Below, piece after piece: positions 34,182-47,565 of a stretch of DNA of 64,000 nt (position 1 is the first letter of the stretch; each line of letters begins with the position of its first letter). Position numbers and translations under genes: made by a program. A model generated the notes under the pieces. That model saw only the letters and a list, made by a program, of their open reading frames with translations. It did no database searches and was not told the origin of the DNA. Origin of the DNA: Scenedesmus sp. ARA3 (Eukaryota > Chlorophyta > Chlorophyceae > Sphaeropleales > Scenedesmaceae); assembly GCA_004335835.1 (NCBI GenBank), contig RWJK01001124.1:2877-66876 (forward strand), written 5' to 3'.

Positions 34182-37100
34182 ATGGGACATGTCTATAGGG
34201 AGCTTCCGGAGGTGGATCTTTCCGGTGATATTTTCACCAGTAAAGTGCCATTAGGGCCTGAGGGCCTGCTGCATGGCCGGCTGGACAATGGGCTCACGTG
34301 AGTGCAGGCCAGCTGGGCGCAGTGAGGAGACCACACAGCAGCGGTACAGCAATATCTCGTGTATGCACATTGCCCGTGTTAAATGACCGCAGGCCAGGTG
34401 AAGTGAGCGAAAGTTTGGGAATTTCATTAGCTGCTGCATTGCGAGCGTCAGGAATCCTGCAGAATGTGCGGCAGCAGCAGCAGCTATACATGCATAGGAG
34501 CAGCAGTGCTCCTGGACCAGTGATGGCAGCGGCGTAGCACATCCACGCTGCATGCACACTTGTTTGCTTTCACACACACGCACACGTAATGAGGAGGTAC
34601 AGCAGGCAGAGGATACAACACTGCTTGCTCATGCTGGTGTGTACTGGTGTATGGCTGGGCACTTGCAGGTACTATGTGAGGCAGTGCAGCAAGCCCAAGG
34701 CCAGGGCAGCACTGGCACTGGCAGTCAAGGTGCGGCCCCGCTGCTGCTGAGCGCGCTGTGTTTGCAATACGTTGCAGCATTAGCATGGGAGCTTCTTGCA
34801 CGTAGCCTGCTTGCTAGCAGCGCACGTGTTCTAGAAGTGACGGTTGCTCCTCTCTGCTTGGGGACGAGCCAGCTGTGAACCTGTTAGCAGCGGCAGCCGC
34901 CTCTGCGACCTGTAACAGGCCATACCGCATTTCATACATTGTTATAACGGGCCCGCTGCTGATTTGAAATTGCATTGGCATGCAGGTGGGCTCTCTGGTA
35001 GAAGAGGAGCCGGAGCGGGGAGTGGCACACATCTTGGAGCACCTGGCCTTCAACGCAACACAGGTGAATGAGGGTTAGATATTGTTATGTAAAATGTTAC
35101 AAATGTCACATAACAATAGTTCTTGAAAAACAGTGTGCCGAGCTGTGCTGTGCCCTTGTGTGGTTAGCGGCTGAACGTAGATTTAGAATTGCGTAGCGTA
35201 CCCTGCAGCACCATGAAGCTATGGGTTGTTTGCCATGCTTTCATATCTATGTCCTCCTATGTTGTATGTAACATGGTACAAGTGTTTCGATCGTTGCAAT
35301 AGCGTCAGCCGCGCTGTGCTGTATTGATGTGTTGTTGGTGCCTGAACATAGAGCTTCCTTTGCGCAGCGCACCCTGCAGCACCATGAAAGCATGGATGCT
35401 TGTCGTGTTTCATATCCTTGTCCTCCATCTTTCTGTGTTTGTGTGCAAGCACCTGCCCCTTGCAGCGCTGCAGCAATTGCGACATTGTGGCCTTCCTGGA
35501 TCCCATGGGACCCCAACCTGTACGTATGCTTTTCACATTGCACCTGTGTGCATTTTGATGCTGCAACTGCAGCGCTCTAGCAACCACACCATCGTGGCTT
35601 TTGTGGAGTCCATCAGCAACTGCATATGCTGCACTGCGTATAATCTGCTGTTGTTGTCGCATGTGTTGTGTGCTGTGCCGTGTGCAGCGCTACAGCAACC
35701 ACGACATTGTGGCTTTCCTAGAGTCCATTGGTGCGAGCTTTGGCGCCTGCCAGAACGCTTATACATCTGCAGATGAGACAGTCTACACGCTCATGGTGCC
35801 CACGGCAGCAGAGAATGGCGACAACGCTGCTTTGCTGGAGGAGTCCATTGCAGTGCTGTCAGAGTTTGCGGCGCGCATCAGGTGCGGCTGCATGCTTGAA
35901 CGATTAAATGCAAGCTGCGCTGTCTTTTGGCATCACGTGCACCTATTCCATGGTAGAATTGGCATTGTTCAAGTGTAGTTGGCGTTGTTTGGGTGTGCAT
36001 TTGCTGTTTTACACGCTCATGGTGCCCACAGCAGCGGAGCATGATGACAATGTGTGCGGTGCTGCTGGAAGAGTCGATTGCAATGCTGTCTGAGTTTGCG
36101 GCGCGCATTAAGTGCGGCTGTTTGCTTGAAGGAATGCATGCAGGCATTGCACATTAGCAACGACAGCAATGGTGATCAACATACATCATACAACATGTTA
36201 CCAACATGTGACACATCTGCAACATGGTACAACATTCTCAGGTGTGCGCCTGAAGACCTCGCCAAGGAGCGTGGCGCGGTGATGGAGGAGCTGCGCATGA
36301 GCAACAACAGCAATGGTGACTAACATTTGTCATGCAACATGTTACTAACATGTGACATATGTGTAACATGGTATAACATTCGCAGGTGTGCGCCGGAGGA
36401 TCTGGCAAAGGAGCGAGGTGCAGTGATGGAGGAGCTGCGCATGTGCAACGACAGCGGGGGGCGCCTGGCAGCCGCACACTGGAAGCTGCTGCTGCAGGGC
36501 TGCAGGTGTGTGGTTTTAGCGGCTTGCGGCAGGGTTGATAAGAAGCAGCACAGCAGCAGCAGCAGCAGAGCTATGGCAGCATTACAGCTGTCAATGCGCC
36601 ATACTAAGCGCCTGCTGGCTGAATCCAGATTGCAGTGTGCCGTCTAAATCTGGTTCGCGCTGGCTCTATTTCGTGCTGACGCCAACCCAGCATCAGCGCT
36701 CTCACACAGATAACATGATCATCGCTGGCTTCTGCTGCCTGCATTTGACTGACTATCTGCCGTCATCTGTGTGCCTTGTTCTGCTGCAGGTATGAAATCC
36801 GGCTGCCCATTGGCCTGGAGTCAGTGGCTGCTGGTGCTTTGCAAAAACCAATCACATGCAACTGGTGTATTGTGTTGCTGCAGGTATGAGAACCGGCTGC
36901 CGATTGGGCTGGAGTCGGTCATCAAGGGCGTGCCTGCTGATGCCATCGCAGCCTTCTACCGCCGCTGGTGAGCACATGCAGCGGAACTGCTGCTGACAGC
37001 AGATGCAGTGAGGTGGTCCAGCATGTGCAACTGAATCCTGCCAGCAGCCAGCACATGCAGTTGTGGTCTGCCAGCTGGCGTGTGGCACGAGGTGTTTCTG

Positions 37101-38524
37101 CAGCGCATATGCAGCTGAGCCATTTGCTGGCCACAACAGAAGCGCTGCTATTGCTGCCAGCGCTGTACCTGACGGTGCTGATTGATGTGTTTGAGCCAAC
37201 ACATATGGTTTTGAGCACACCACGCATAGCTTGTTTACCTCTTCAGTCACCTGCAGTATGTCCTCTAGTCAGGTCAACAGCAAGTTGGCTCCTCACGCAT
37301 TGGCTCACTCACTCGACAACGCGCCGCGTGGCAACTTGAACAACATTTCCGCAGGTACCTGCCGCACCGTATGGCAGTCGTGGCAGTTGGGGACTTCCCA
37401 GACTGCGCAGCAGTATATCACTCAGTCAGTCATCCGTTACTAATGACAACTTGCTTGCTGTCCGTATGCCCTGCACCTGCAGGTACCTGCCGCACCGCAT
37501 GGCAGTGGTAGCTGTGGGTGACTTCCCAGACTGCGCAGCAGTGCTGTCCCTCATCACGAAGCACCTGGGCCCGGCCTTTGAGGCTGCTGCTGCCGCTGGG
37601 CTGCTGGCGCTGCAGTGGGGCCCTGAGGTGCCGCGGGTGCTGCCTGACAGCTGGCAGCACAGCGAGCCCAGGTGGGTGCATGTTAAGTTGAATGCTGTGG
37701 GTTGCAATCAAGGCGCGTGTGTGGCTGGCTGCAGTGAGTCAGCTGTCACTCTTAGCACAGCGCAGCACAGCACAGCACAGCACAATGCGTGTGTGTTTTG
37801 TGGCCTACAGGCCTCGCTGCAGCGCGTCTGTTTGCCGGGGCTGCAGTGAGGGCCTGAGGTGCCGCGGGTGCTGCCTGACAGCTGGCAGCACAGCGAGCCA
37901 AGGTGGGGGATAATGACAAAATAGTTTTGTCGTCCAAGTTTGCTTGCAGCACAGCCGTATGTGCATGCCAACACCGTAGTTTTAGCCCATTACAGCTTGC
38001 AACACAGCCGCACCTGTGCGAGCGGCACGCTCGTCTGGTATATGCGCTGGCTGCTGTCAGTGCATGCAGCAGCCATCGGGGCAGCGCCGTTGTCAACCAA
38101 AGTCGCGGCACTACAGTTCTTGCCGCTGCACGTCTGACCAGCACGTTTCAACACATATCAGCGTGTACCTTTCACACTCATCCCCTGTGCAGGTTCTGCG
38201 TGTTTGCTGACCGCGAGGCGCAGGACAGCGGGCTGTACCTCAGCTGGAAGGTGCCCAGCAGGCCCACAGCCACGCCCGCACAGTACCTGGAGGTCATGAA
38301 GGTGAGTGATGTTCAGGGGGCCATAGCTGTAGAAGCATGTTTCTGGGCCGACGCTGCACCCGCTGATTGTGCTTGCAGGGCCTCGTCTTCTTGGCCTGCT
38401 ATTGAATCTTCTGACATTGCTGCTGCTGCTGCTGCTGCTGCTGCTGTGGCTGCTTCAATATGCAGGACGTGCTGTTCCAGGCCTGCCTGAATGGCCGGCT
38501 GTACCGCCTGCTCAACCTCTTTCA

Positions 38525-38620
<96 letters not shown>

Positions 38621-38878
38621 CATTCCTGAGGATGTCCTGTTCCAGGCGTGCCTGACTGGCCGGCTGTACCGCTTGAGCAGGGGTCGTGACCCGCCCTTCT
38701 TCAGTGCCAGCCTCAGCATCTTGTTATTGCCTCCTCTGAGAGTCTGACTGCTGCTGCTGCTGTTATTGCTGCTGCTGCCCGCGCCACTTTGTTTTGCAGG
38801 ACGTGCTGTTCCAGGCCTGCCTGAAAGGCCGGTTGTACCGCCTCAGCAGCTTGCTGTTGCCTCCCCTAAGGTTCTGAC

Positions 38879-38909
<31 letters not shown>

Positions 38910-41900
38910 TCAATGTTTCAGGACGTTCTGTTCCAGGCCTGCCTGAATGGCCGGCTGTACCGCCTGAGCAGGGCACGCGACCCGCCCTTCTTCAGTGCCA
39001 GCCTGGCTGATGAGTCAGCATGCGCTGCGGTGGACATGTTCGTGCTGGGCGTGGTGTGCGAAGAAAAGCAGACGCTGCGGTAGGTGTCTGGGCCTCAGGG
39101 TATATGTCTGAAGCGTCTAGGGTTATTCAGCAACGAATCAGCATGCGCTGCGGTGGACATGTTTGTGCTGGGCATGGTGCAGGATGGGTTAAAAAAGGGT
39201 ATCTGACAGCATGCTAGACGTGCTGTTGCTGTTGCTGCCACTGTACTTTTTCGCTTTTTGCTTTGTACTGTGAAAGTTTGCGTATGCTGTGTCGCCGCAG
39301 GGCGCTGGAGGCAGTGCTGGTGGAGCTGGCGCTCTCAAGTCTGCTTGCTCTTCAATACCATGAACATTAGCCATGTGTGTTATCTCTTTCTGTCGCCGCA
39401 GGGCGCTGGAGGCTGTGCTGGTGGAGCTGCCTCTGCTAACCTCACTTACTGTTATCTACGCATGTAACGTGTGTTGTATGTGTTTGCGGCACTGCAGGGC
39501 GCTGGAGGCTGTGCTGGTGGAGCTGGCGCGTGTGAGGCTGCACGGCTTCTCGCAGCGCGAGTTCAGCAACGCCGTCAAGAGCATGCAGGTGGGAGGGCGG
39601 TTCTTAAAGTCATGCTGCTGCAAAGCCTTCATCCAGTGTGCATACCATACTCAGGTTGTTTGAGCAGATGATTTGCGGGAGGTCTAGTTCAGCACACAGT
39701 CAAGAGCATGCAGGTGGGTGGGTGATGGGCTGGGCGTGCAGCTGCTGAACCGTTGTTGAATATGATTGCAAACACCTCAGCGCCAGCTTCCATGCAATCC
39801 CTGGATTGTACATCTGTTACGCCAGCGCAGTCGCCCCCCATCGGCAGTCTCAAGCTCAGCTCATGCCTGGGCCAGCATGCCTGGGAGAGGGCGGAAAACA
39901 TTGCCCCACATCCACATGCTTGTGCCTGCCCTTGCTCGGTGCTGCGCCTGCTGCTGCTGCTGCTGCGCCTGCCGCTGCTGCTGCTGCTGCGCCAGGCTGA
40001 CATTGAGACCACCTACCTGGAAGCTGACCAGGGCTACTGCACCGACATACGGGACGAGTACGTGAGGCACTTCCTGGGCGAGGAGTTCGTGTCAGGTGCG
40101 GCAGTGTGGGCTTGCACAACATATCACTACTATTTCAAGTTTCATAATGTGTACTTTTATTTTTTACTGTTTTTCCTTCATGTTTCAAGTGTTTTGAGGG
40201 CTTCAAAGTCGCGATTACGTCCATGTATGTATTCTTGAACCCCACACCCAACTTCCTTGTGGTTGCTCAAATGCGTGCAGGCCAGCAATACACGGCGCTC
40301 CACCAGACGCTGCTGCCGCTGATTACTGAGACCTCAATAGGCTCCTCCGCAGATCCTTAAGACCTGAACCCCTGCATGTACTTCCCTTTTCTTATCTTAT
40401 CCTTCTGCAGGCCAGCAGTACGAGGCGCGGCTCAACAAGACGCTGCTGCCACTGATCACCGTGGAAGACATCAATGCTCGCGCCGCTACCCTGACTCACC
40501 GGCACAGCGCGGTGTTCAAGTCCGTAGAGCACAAGTGAGCAACGTGAAGCACTGGAATTGTGTTATGTAATGGTTTTGAAAATAGGAGTTCAATCATGCC
40601 AAGCGCTGTTCAACTCCGTGGAGCACAAGTGAGCAGCAGGAGGCATCAGGTTCTGAAGATGTCTTTCAATCCAGCAAACCTTTCTCAGTATTGTCACAAG
40701 CCACTGACAAACTTGTTGATTGTACGCACTGGAAAAGCAGGCCTGATGTGTGAGTTATTCGTTTTGCATGCAGGAAGTGGCACAGCGAGGCTGCGCTGCG
40801 CAAGATGGTGGAGGCTGTGGCTGCTGCTGAGGCTGCGGAGACCATCAAGTCACTTTTTCTCGTGTGTTGGTTTTTCATTAAGAACAGCCTATGGTTGATG
40901 TAAATGTGTCTGCAGGAAGTGGCACAGTGAGGCTGCGCTGCGCAAGGTGGTGGAGGGCGTGGCTGCTGCTGAGGCTGGCGGCAGGATCGGGCCATGGGAG
41001 GAGCCCGAAATGCCTGACAGCATCATGAAGCAGGTGGGAGTTTTGAAGTTGAAGTTGAGTCAGCGCATGAAATTTGAATTTGAAATATTGTTTCAGATAC
41101 ATGTGATCATGGTGAGAAGGTGGCAAAAGTGTGTTGTAACACTGCTGCCTACAAGGTGACGGATCTAGCTTTATCCTGCACCCTCACATTTTTTGCCTCA
41201 CCAGTGCTCACTCTTTCTGCCACCTGCCCGCAGATTCCCCAAGTGCCTGAGGAGTGGTACACCTGCTGCGGTTTAGAGCCTCCAGACCCTAGCCTGCCCT
41301 TATACCCCAGCATGCTGCTGGACGCTGAGTCAGCAGCAGCAGCAGCAGACAGCCTGGCAGGTTTGACCGGTCAAACCGGCAGTTTGACTGGTTTGACTGG
41401 TTTGACCAGCCATGGCACAGCAGCAGTAGGCTCGCCACGTCAGCATGCGCACTCGCTGCATCAGCATGCGGGATCATTCAAAAGTTGCAGCAGCTGCAGC
41501 GCGCAGCATGGCAGCAGCAGTGGTGAGGCAGCAGCAGCAGTAGAAGAGGTGCTGGAGGAGTTGACAGCAGCAGTGGAGAGCAGCAGTGACCATCAGCAGG
41601 AACATCAGCAGCAGCCGCAGCAGCAGAAAACTCAGCAGGACCAGCAGCAGCAGCAGTTGCAAGCCGTAACAAGCGCAGTGCCACGGCAGCCTGGGGCCAT
41701 GCTGTACCCAGGTGTTGTCAGCGAGCGGCTGTACCCTCAGCTGCAGCTGCGTGAACTGATGCTGGCCAACGGCATGCGGCTGGCCATCAAGGAGACAGAT
41801 TTTTTGGCAGATGAGGTGCTGGTGACTGCAGTGGCAGTTGGTGGGTTGAGTGAGGTGAGGCCACAAATTTGAAGAAGTATAACATAACACACCACACAGA

Positions 41901-44900
41901 TGTCAACAGGTCCGCGGTTTCAGCCAGTGACTGGCCATCAAACAAGCAGTATCATTGGCTGATGAGTTGCTGGTTTAGCGGTTGCCTGCAGTGTGATGTC
42001 CACCTGGTGGGTGATGCACTGGCGCACAGCAGCCTCAAACATTATGCTGCTGCATTCGTTCATTGCTTGACACTCAGAGCATGAAAAGGTTTACAACACA
42101 ACACACGTAAAAGGTGCGCATGCTGCTGCACTGCAGGTCCCTCGCCCCTCCTTCTACACTGCCAGCATGAGCGGCGTGGTGGGCAGCCAGCTGGGCCAGT
42201 TTGGGCACAAGCCAGAGGTGCTGGGCGAGCTGCTGGCAGGTGGGGGCTGCAAAAGCAGCATGCTAATATGACTAAGAACAAGTGATGAATCATTGATCAT
42301 AAAGGCAAAATTTAAGTGGTTCAAAGGGCATAATGGGGCATGGGCAGCCAGCTGGTGCAGTTTTGGCTACAGGCTGAGGTGCTGGGTGAGCTGCTGACAG
42401 GTGGGAGAGGGGCTGCAGTGGCAACTGTGTTGACAATGTTGTGAAAGTCGAACCTCTTTTGAGAGAGGGTCGTTGCACGTGGATCCTGGCACCATGTTAT
42501 GCTTCAGGGTGACCGACGGAGCAGCTGCTTGCCAGCCATTTGATGTGCTTGAGCTGCCAGGCTAAAGCCGCGACACAACTCACTCACTTTAATATCACTT
42601 TATCTGCACAGGCCGGCGGCTGTCGCTGTCTCCCAGCGAGGGCGCGTATGCGCGCAGCGTCAAGGGCAGCGCCTCCCCGCATGACCTGGAAGTGGTCGGG
42701 CAGCTGCTGCACAGCCTGATGACGTATGAAATGCAGCTAGAGCCAGGCGAGATGGACAGCGTTATGCTGCAGGTGCGCCGTGCAAAGCTTTGAGGTCAAT
42801 GGTTTGTGGATTGTAGGCTTGGGCATGACTCCCACACAGGTTGCAATTTGTTGCCCACCATTGCTCAACTTGCTGGTGCGTTGCTGATGCCTCACACTGA
42901 CGCACTGAGGTGCAGCTGCGCAACTGCTGGCTTCTTTGCAGCTACTGGCTTACTCTGCTGGCCTCTGCTGTCTGGCTGTGCGTGCATTGATTTCTGCCTG
43001 CAGGTGTGTCAGGGCATGGAGGCTCAGCTGCTCTGTGCTGTGGCCTTTGCTGACACGTGCTGCAATCTGTTGTTCTTGTCCGGCTGTCACTGCAGGTGCG
43101 CCAGGGCATTGAGGCGCAGCTGCGCAGCCCGCTGCACGCCTACCACAGCCGCGTGAGGCAGGTCAACTACGACGCCTGCTACTTCTTCGACCCCATCACA
43201 CTGCAAGAACTGGACAAGGTGTGGTCGAGGATCAAAGTTCAAGTAGTATAGAGCAAGCATGACAGCGTCATACGAAGTAGTTTTGCATAAAATTGCTCCG
43301 GCAGTAAACACTGCCGCAACTGCTTATGTGCTCGTGCTGTGGAGGAATGCCTTAGGGCCCTTGCATGCTGACCAAAGCGTGCGCTGCTGCTGCTGCTGCT
43401 GCTGCCACCACCCGGCTACTGCTGCTGCTGCTGGTGCTGCTGCCACCACCCGGCTACTGCTGCTGCTGCTGCTGCCGCCGCAGGTGGATCTGGAGGCCTC
43501 CTGCAGCCACCACCGGTCCTCCTTCTCCAACCCGGCAGAGTTCACTGTCGTCTTTACAGGCAACGTGAAGTTCACGGCGCTGCTGCTGCTGCTGCCCCTA
43601 TAGGTTGATCTGGAGGCCTCCTGCAGCCACCACCGGTCTTCCTTCTCCAACCCCGCAGAGTTCACGGTCGTCTTCACAGGCAACGTGAAGTTCACGGCGC
43701 TGCTGCCTGTCATAACAACGTACCTGGCCACAATCCCTGCGGCCCCGGGGCGCGGCGGCCCGAGGGATTGCCGGACGCTGAGGCCGCTGCCGTTCAAGTT
43801 CCCTGAGCAACCTGTGGTTGAGGATGTGGAGGTGAGGCTCGCGGTTTACGCATCAGGGTGGAGTAATTTTCAGGGGTGCAGGATCACGGGACTCTGACGC
43901 TGCTGCCGTGCAAGTTCCCTAAGCAGCCTGTGGTCGAAGAATGATGAGGAGGTGAGACTGCATTTCATTCAGTACTTGTATTTCATGGGCTTGGTGTGAC
44001 ATGTCATGCTGCTTTCACCATCATGGGGAGAGGGGCTGTGTATAAGCAGCTATCCGAGTGCGTGTGTGAAGTCATTGCTGGTGTCTCGTCACATTGACTG
44101 CGGTACGCCGCCGCTGCTGCTGCTGCCGCTGCTGCTCTAGGTGGACATGGTGTCCCCCTTAACCCAAAGCCAGATCACACTGCCAGTGGGCCTGGAGCGT
44201 GCTGTGGCGCGGGAGCAGCTGTGGTGGCTCAGCGCGGCATGCCGGCTGCTGGAGACGCGCCTGCTGCAGGTGTGGGGAAAAGATAGCTGAATTTTGAGGA
44301 CAGCAACAGGAAGTAGGAACGCCCTGGAGGACTGGCATTGCTGCTGGCAGCAGCAGCTTTGCTTTGAGTTGGGTGCCGCGTACACCGTGGATGTGGCCAG
44401 CTTCTTCGGCTGCTGGCTAGTCACCAACCTTCCCTGCTGCGCGGTCCAGTGCCTGTTCAACTCAGCTGGCATGGCCAGAAAGCCAACCCTTTTCTTTCCC
44501 TGGCGCCCTGCCGTCCCTGACACCAACCCAAGCTGTGCCGCAGCGCCTGCTCTGATAACACATGGATCGCAGAAGCTGCGCTTTGAGTTTGGCGACGTGT
44601 ACACAGTCAGAGTGACCAGCTTCTTTGGCTGCGAGGCGCCTAAAGCTGCCCCTGTGGCATTTGCAGACTCACCAATTTTCCTTCTTCCTCTTTCCGCTTG
44701 ATATAGGCAGCTCTGAGCGCCCTGCCGCCCCACATCGCATGCCTCAAGTGCTATGTGCTGTGCCGCACTGCCTTTTCTGCCTGCAGAAGCTGCGCTTTGA
44801 GTTTGGCGACGTGTACACAGTCAGTGTGGCCAGCTTCTTCGGCTGCGAGGCGCCCAGCAGCACTGGGGCCAAGCTGTGGGGTGACGTCAGCATCGCGTTC

Positions 44901-46607
44901 ACTTGTGACCCCGCAAACAAGGTGAGAGGGTGGGTGGTATCGCCATGTTGACAACGGCAATGTGCGTCTGCCTGGCTGTGCTGGTGTCTGTTGAGCAGGG
45001 TTGGTCTGATGTCAGCCCCGCCTGTACCTGCTCGCCCTGCAAATGAATTGTATGCGTGCGTGTAGGAGGTACGGTGGTGACTGTACCTGTTATTGCCTGT
45101 CATATGTGCTGGGGGGATCGTTCAAATACAGCCTGCACAGCATTTGGTAGTGAGTGGCGTTTGCCGGTTATTTGGCTGTGCTGGTGCTTTGTAATGTTCT
45201 TCGGCAGGCATGTTGCAGCTCAAGACTGGTGTGACTCTCTGGGTGCTGCTGCTGCTGCTGCTGCTGCTGTTGCTGCTGCCACAGGAGCGTCTGGTTGAGC
45301 TGGCGCTGGCCACGCTGGAGCGGCTGCAGGAGGAGGGGCCCACACAGGCAGAGGTGGACACGCTGCTGTGAGTGACAGAGAGCTTGGGTTCAGTGCATTT
45401 GACTTGTGGAACTGCTGGCAAGCAGTACATTGTCTGAGAGCCAGCAGCACTCAGGTGCCAGTGTTTACGTCAAGCTCTGCACATGTGCGTGATGCACATG
45501 CTGTGCTAGACATACTGCGCTGTCCTCTGAGTGCACCTGGTGCACCGACACCTGTCACGCATGGTGTATGTCCTGCTGCTGCCACAGCTCCCCCAGCCCC
45601 CGCTGCTCCATTCCACTGCTGTTGATGCTGCTTCTGCTGTTGCCATTGCTGCTGCTGCTGCTGCTGCCGCCGCTGTAGCAATGTGGAGCGCTTCGACTGG
45701 GAGAACCTGCAGCAGGAGAACAGCTTCTGGCATGATGTGGTGGTCAACGGCTACCAGAGCAGGAAGTACGCGGAGGCAGGAGATTTGGACGCAGTCTGGG
45801 CGCGCATACGCGACTCGCGTGATGAGGTGAGCAGCAGCAGCAGCAGTAGTAATCGCGAGGCATGATGTGGTGGTCAATGGCTACCAGAGCAGGAAGTACG
45901 CGGAGGGCGGAGATTTGGCTTCGGTGTGGGTGCGCATACGCGACTCGCGCAATGAGGTGAGGGGTGTTGGAAGTTGGGAAACAAAGGAAGTGGGCAGCAG
46001 CAGCAGCAGCAGCAAGGGCAGAGAGCTGTGATTGGACACACAGGCAGCGAGTGTCTTGCTGTGCTATCAGTATGCCGGGGTGGTGGTCAACGGCTACCAG
46101 AGCAGGAAGTATGCAGAGGGATGGGACCTGGTTGCGGTGTGGGCGCGCATACGCGATTCGCGGGATGAGGTGAGCAGTAGTAGCAGCAGCAGCAGCAGCA
46201 GCAGTAGCAATAGCGAGGCATGATGTGGTGGTCAACGGCTACCAGAGCAAGGAGGTACGCGGAGGACGGAGATGTGGTTGCGGTGTGGGCGCGGATCAGG
46301 GAGTCAAGGGATGAGGTGAGACGCGGCGGCGGCAGCAGCAGCAGCAGCAGCAGAGAGGAAAGGAGCAGCAGCGATAGCGACAGCGACAGCGAGGCAGGGG
46401 GCCGTGGGCAGCAGCAGCAGCAGGGAAGGATGCAGAGGGAGGGGACCTGGATGCGGTGTGGGCGCGCACACGCGATTCGCGGGATGAGGTGAGGGGCGAC
46501 GGCAGCAGCGGCAACAGCAGCAGCAGCGGCGGTGGCGGTGAGCAACTGGATACAGGTAGCAGGCAGGCTCTCACTTGCAACCTTACCGGTGGTTGTGACA
46601 CTGGGTA

Positions 46608-46658
<51 letters not shown>

Positions 46659-46912
46659 AGGTCATGGCGGAGATGACTCCACGGACGTTGCAGGCCATGC
46701 TGTGCCGGCTCTTCCCGCACCCCTGCCGCAGCAGATACACCGCTATCACTATGATGCCGCGCCCGCCAGGCTTGTTGGGCCGGCTGGCTTTCAAGTGGGC
46801 CACAGCCAGCAGCAGCACGCAGATCGCAGTGGCGGCTGCTGGGGTGGGCGTGCTGGTGGCAGCGGCGGCTGCTGCTGCTGTTATGGTGGCGCGGCGGCGG
46901 GCGGCGCAGTAG
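34182..46912 (+). CDS. PQQL: PQQL-like M16 zinc protease with C-terminal membrane anchor
   Basis: Twenty-three exons: 34182-34297, 34669-34729, 34986-35063, 35688-35881, 36386-36505, 36884-36967, 37483-37671, 38193-38301, 38922-39079, 39498-39588, 39996-40095, 40411-40534, 40916-41033, 41234-41854, 42137-42239, 42612-42772, 43096-43218, 43604-43831, 44141-44269, 44787-44921, 45285-45367, 45679-45826, 46661-46912. They total 3525 nt, 1174 aa, all phases agree. The inverted zinc motif is in ERGVAHILEHLAFNATQ (HxxEH), with the distal Glu expected in ERGAVMEEL. It follows the plant PQQL protein (Arabidopsis At5g56730) along its whole length: RYSNHDIVAFLESIGASFG, RLPIGLESVIKGVPAD, RMAVVAVGDFPD, ARVRLHGFSQREFSN, FTVVFTGNVKF, LRFEFGDVYTVSVASFFG, NGYQSRKYAE, LFPHPCRSRYTAI. 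Exon 14 carries a Gln/Ala/Ser-rich insert absent from the plant protein. A final helix ([20 protein letters not shown]) and RRR probably anchor it in a membrane. It is likely an organelle peptidase; substrates are unknown. Introns are full of partial exon copies. Confidence 0.95.
35460..35640 (+). repeat. Two decayed copies of protease exon 4 start
   Basis: Copies near 35466 and 35573 (RSSNHTIVAFVESIS) precede the real exon 35688-35881 (RYSNHDIVAFLESIG). A copy of the exon's 3' part (LMVPTAAEHDD, frame then broken) lies downstream at about 36014-36115. Confidence 0.8.
36239..36330 (+). repeat. Copy of protease exon 5 start
   Basis: CAPEDLAKERGAVMEELRMS appears after an AG acceptor, 144 bp before the real exon 36386-36505, then runs into a stop. 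A like copy of exon 6 start lies at 36791-36830 and of exon 7 start at 37356-37413. Confidence 0.85.
38402..38921 (+). repeat. Three copies of protease exon 9 start, with long (CTG)n runs
   Basis: DVLFQACLNGRLYRL-type copies start at about 38465, 38630 and 38801, each preceded by an AG or CTG-rich acceptor region. (CTG)n runs lie at 38418-38447, 38529-38617 (about 30 units) and 38880-38902. The full exon is 38922-39079. Confidence 0.9.
39300..39470 (+). repeat. Two copies of protease exon 10 start
   Basis: GCGCTGGAGGCAGTGCTGGT and GCGCTGGAGGCTGTGCTGGT, each after a CGCAG acceptor at about 39300 and 39401, precede the real exon 39498-39588. A copy of exon 9's 3' edge (CAAVDMFVLGMV) lies at about 39141-39190. 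Confidence 0.85.
45860..46490 (+). repeat. Four copies of protease exon 22 end
   Basis: The exon 22 end (VVVNGYQSRKYAEAGDLDAV then WARIRDSRDE and GTGAGC) recurs at about 45865-45955, 46081-46168, 46227-46315 and 46436-46488. Each ends in GATGAGGTGAG, a good donor. All lie downstream of the real exon 45679-45826. Confidence 0.9.
46612..46657 (+). repeat. (CTG)n tract forming the last protease acceptor
   Basis: About 15 CTG units run straight into CTGCAG and the exon at 46661. Confidence 0.95.
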
Positions 46913-46939
46913 CTGCTGCTGTAGCAGTGGCTGTGGATG

Positions 46940-47565
46940 CCTGATTGGCCGGCTGGCTTTCAGGTGGGCCACAGCCAGCAGCAGCACGCAGATTGCAGTG
47001 GCGGCGGCTGGCGTTGGCGTGCTGGTGGCGGCGGCTGCTGCTGCTGCTGCTGCTGTGGTGGTGTCGCGGTGGCGGGCAGCGCAGTAGCTGCTGTTTTCAG
47101 CAGTGGGTGCGACGGCTGGTGGGGTGGGGGTGCTGGTGGCTGCTGCTGTGGCAGTGGCTGCTATCACCATGATGCCGCGCCCGCCAGGCTTGATAAGGTC
47201 GGCTGGCTTTCAACTGGGCCACAGCCAGCAGCAGCACACAGATCGCGGTGGCGGCGGCTGGGGTGGGCGTGCTGGTGGCGGCGGCGGCTGCTGCTGCTGT
47301 TGTGGTGGCGCGGGGGCGGGCGGCGCAGTAGCTTCTGATGTAACAGTGTGGGTGGCGGCGGCTGGGGTGGGGGTGCTGGTGGCGGCTGCAGCTGCTGTTG
47401 TGGTGTCGCGGCGGCGAGCAGCGCAGTAGCTGCTGCTGTAGCAATGGCTTTGGCGGCGTTTGGGGTGGGCGCGCTGGTGGCGGCGGCTGCTGCAGCAGCT
47501 GCTACTGCTACTGCTGCTGCTGCTGCTGTGCCAGTGGCTGTAGCGCGGCGCAGTAGCAGCAGTAG
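46940..47565 (+). repeat. Tandem copies of the protease C-terminal anchor beyond the stop
   Basis: At least four copies of the region encoding GRLAFKWATASSSTQIAVAA and the following hydrophobic helix lie at about 46948-47087, 47098-47160, 47165-47330 and 47345-47430, with a more decayed one to about 47565. Several still end in a basic stretch and TAG. They follow the real stop at 46910-46912 and so probably sit in the 3' UTR. Confidence 0.85.
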
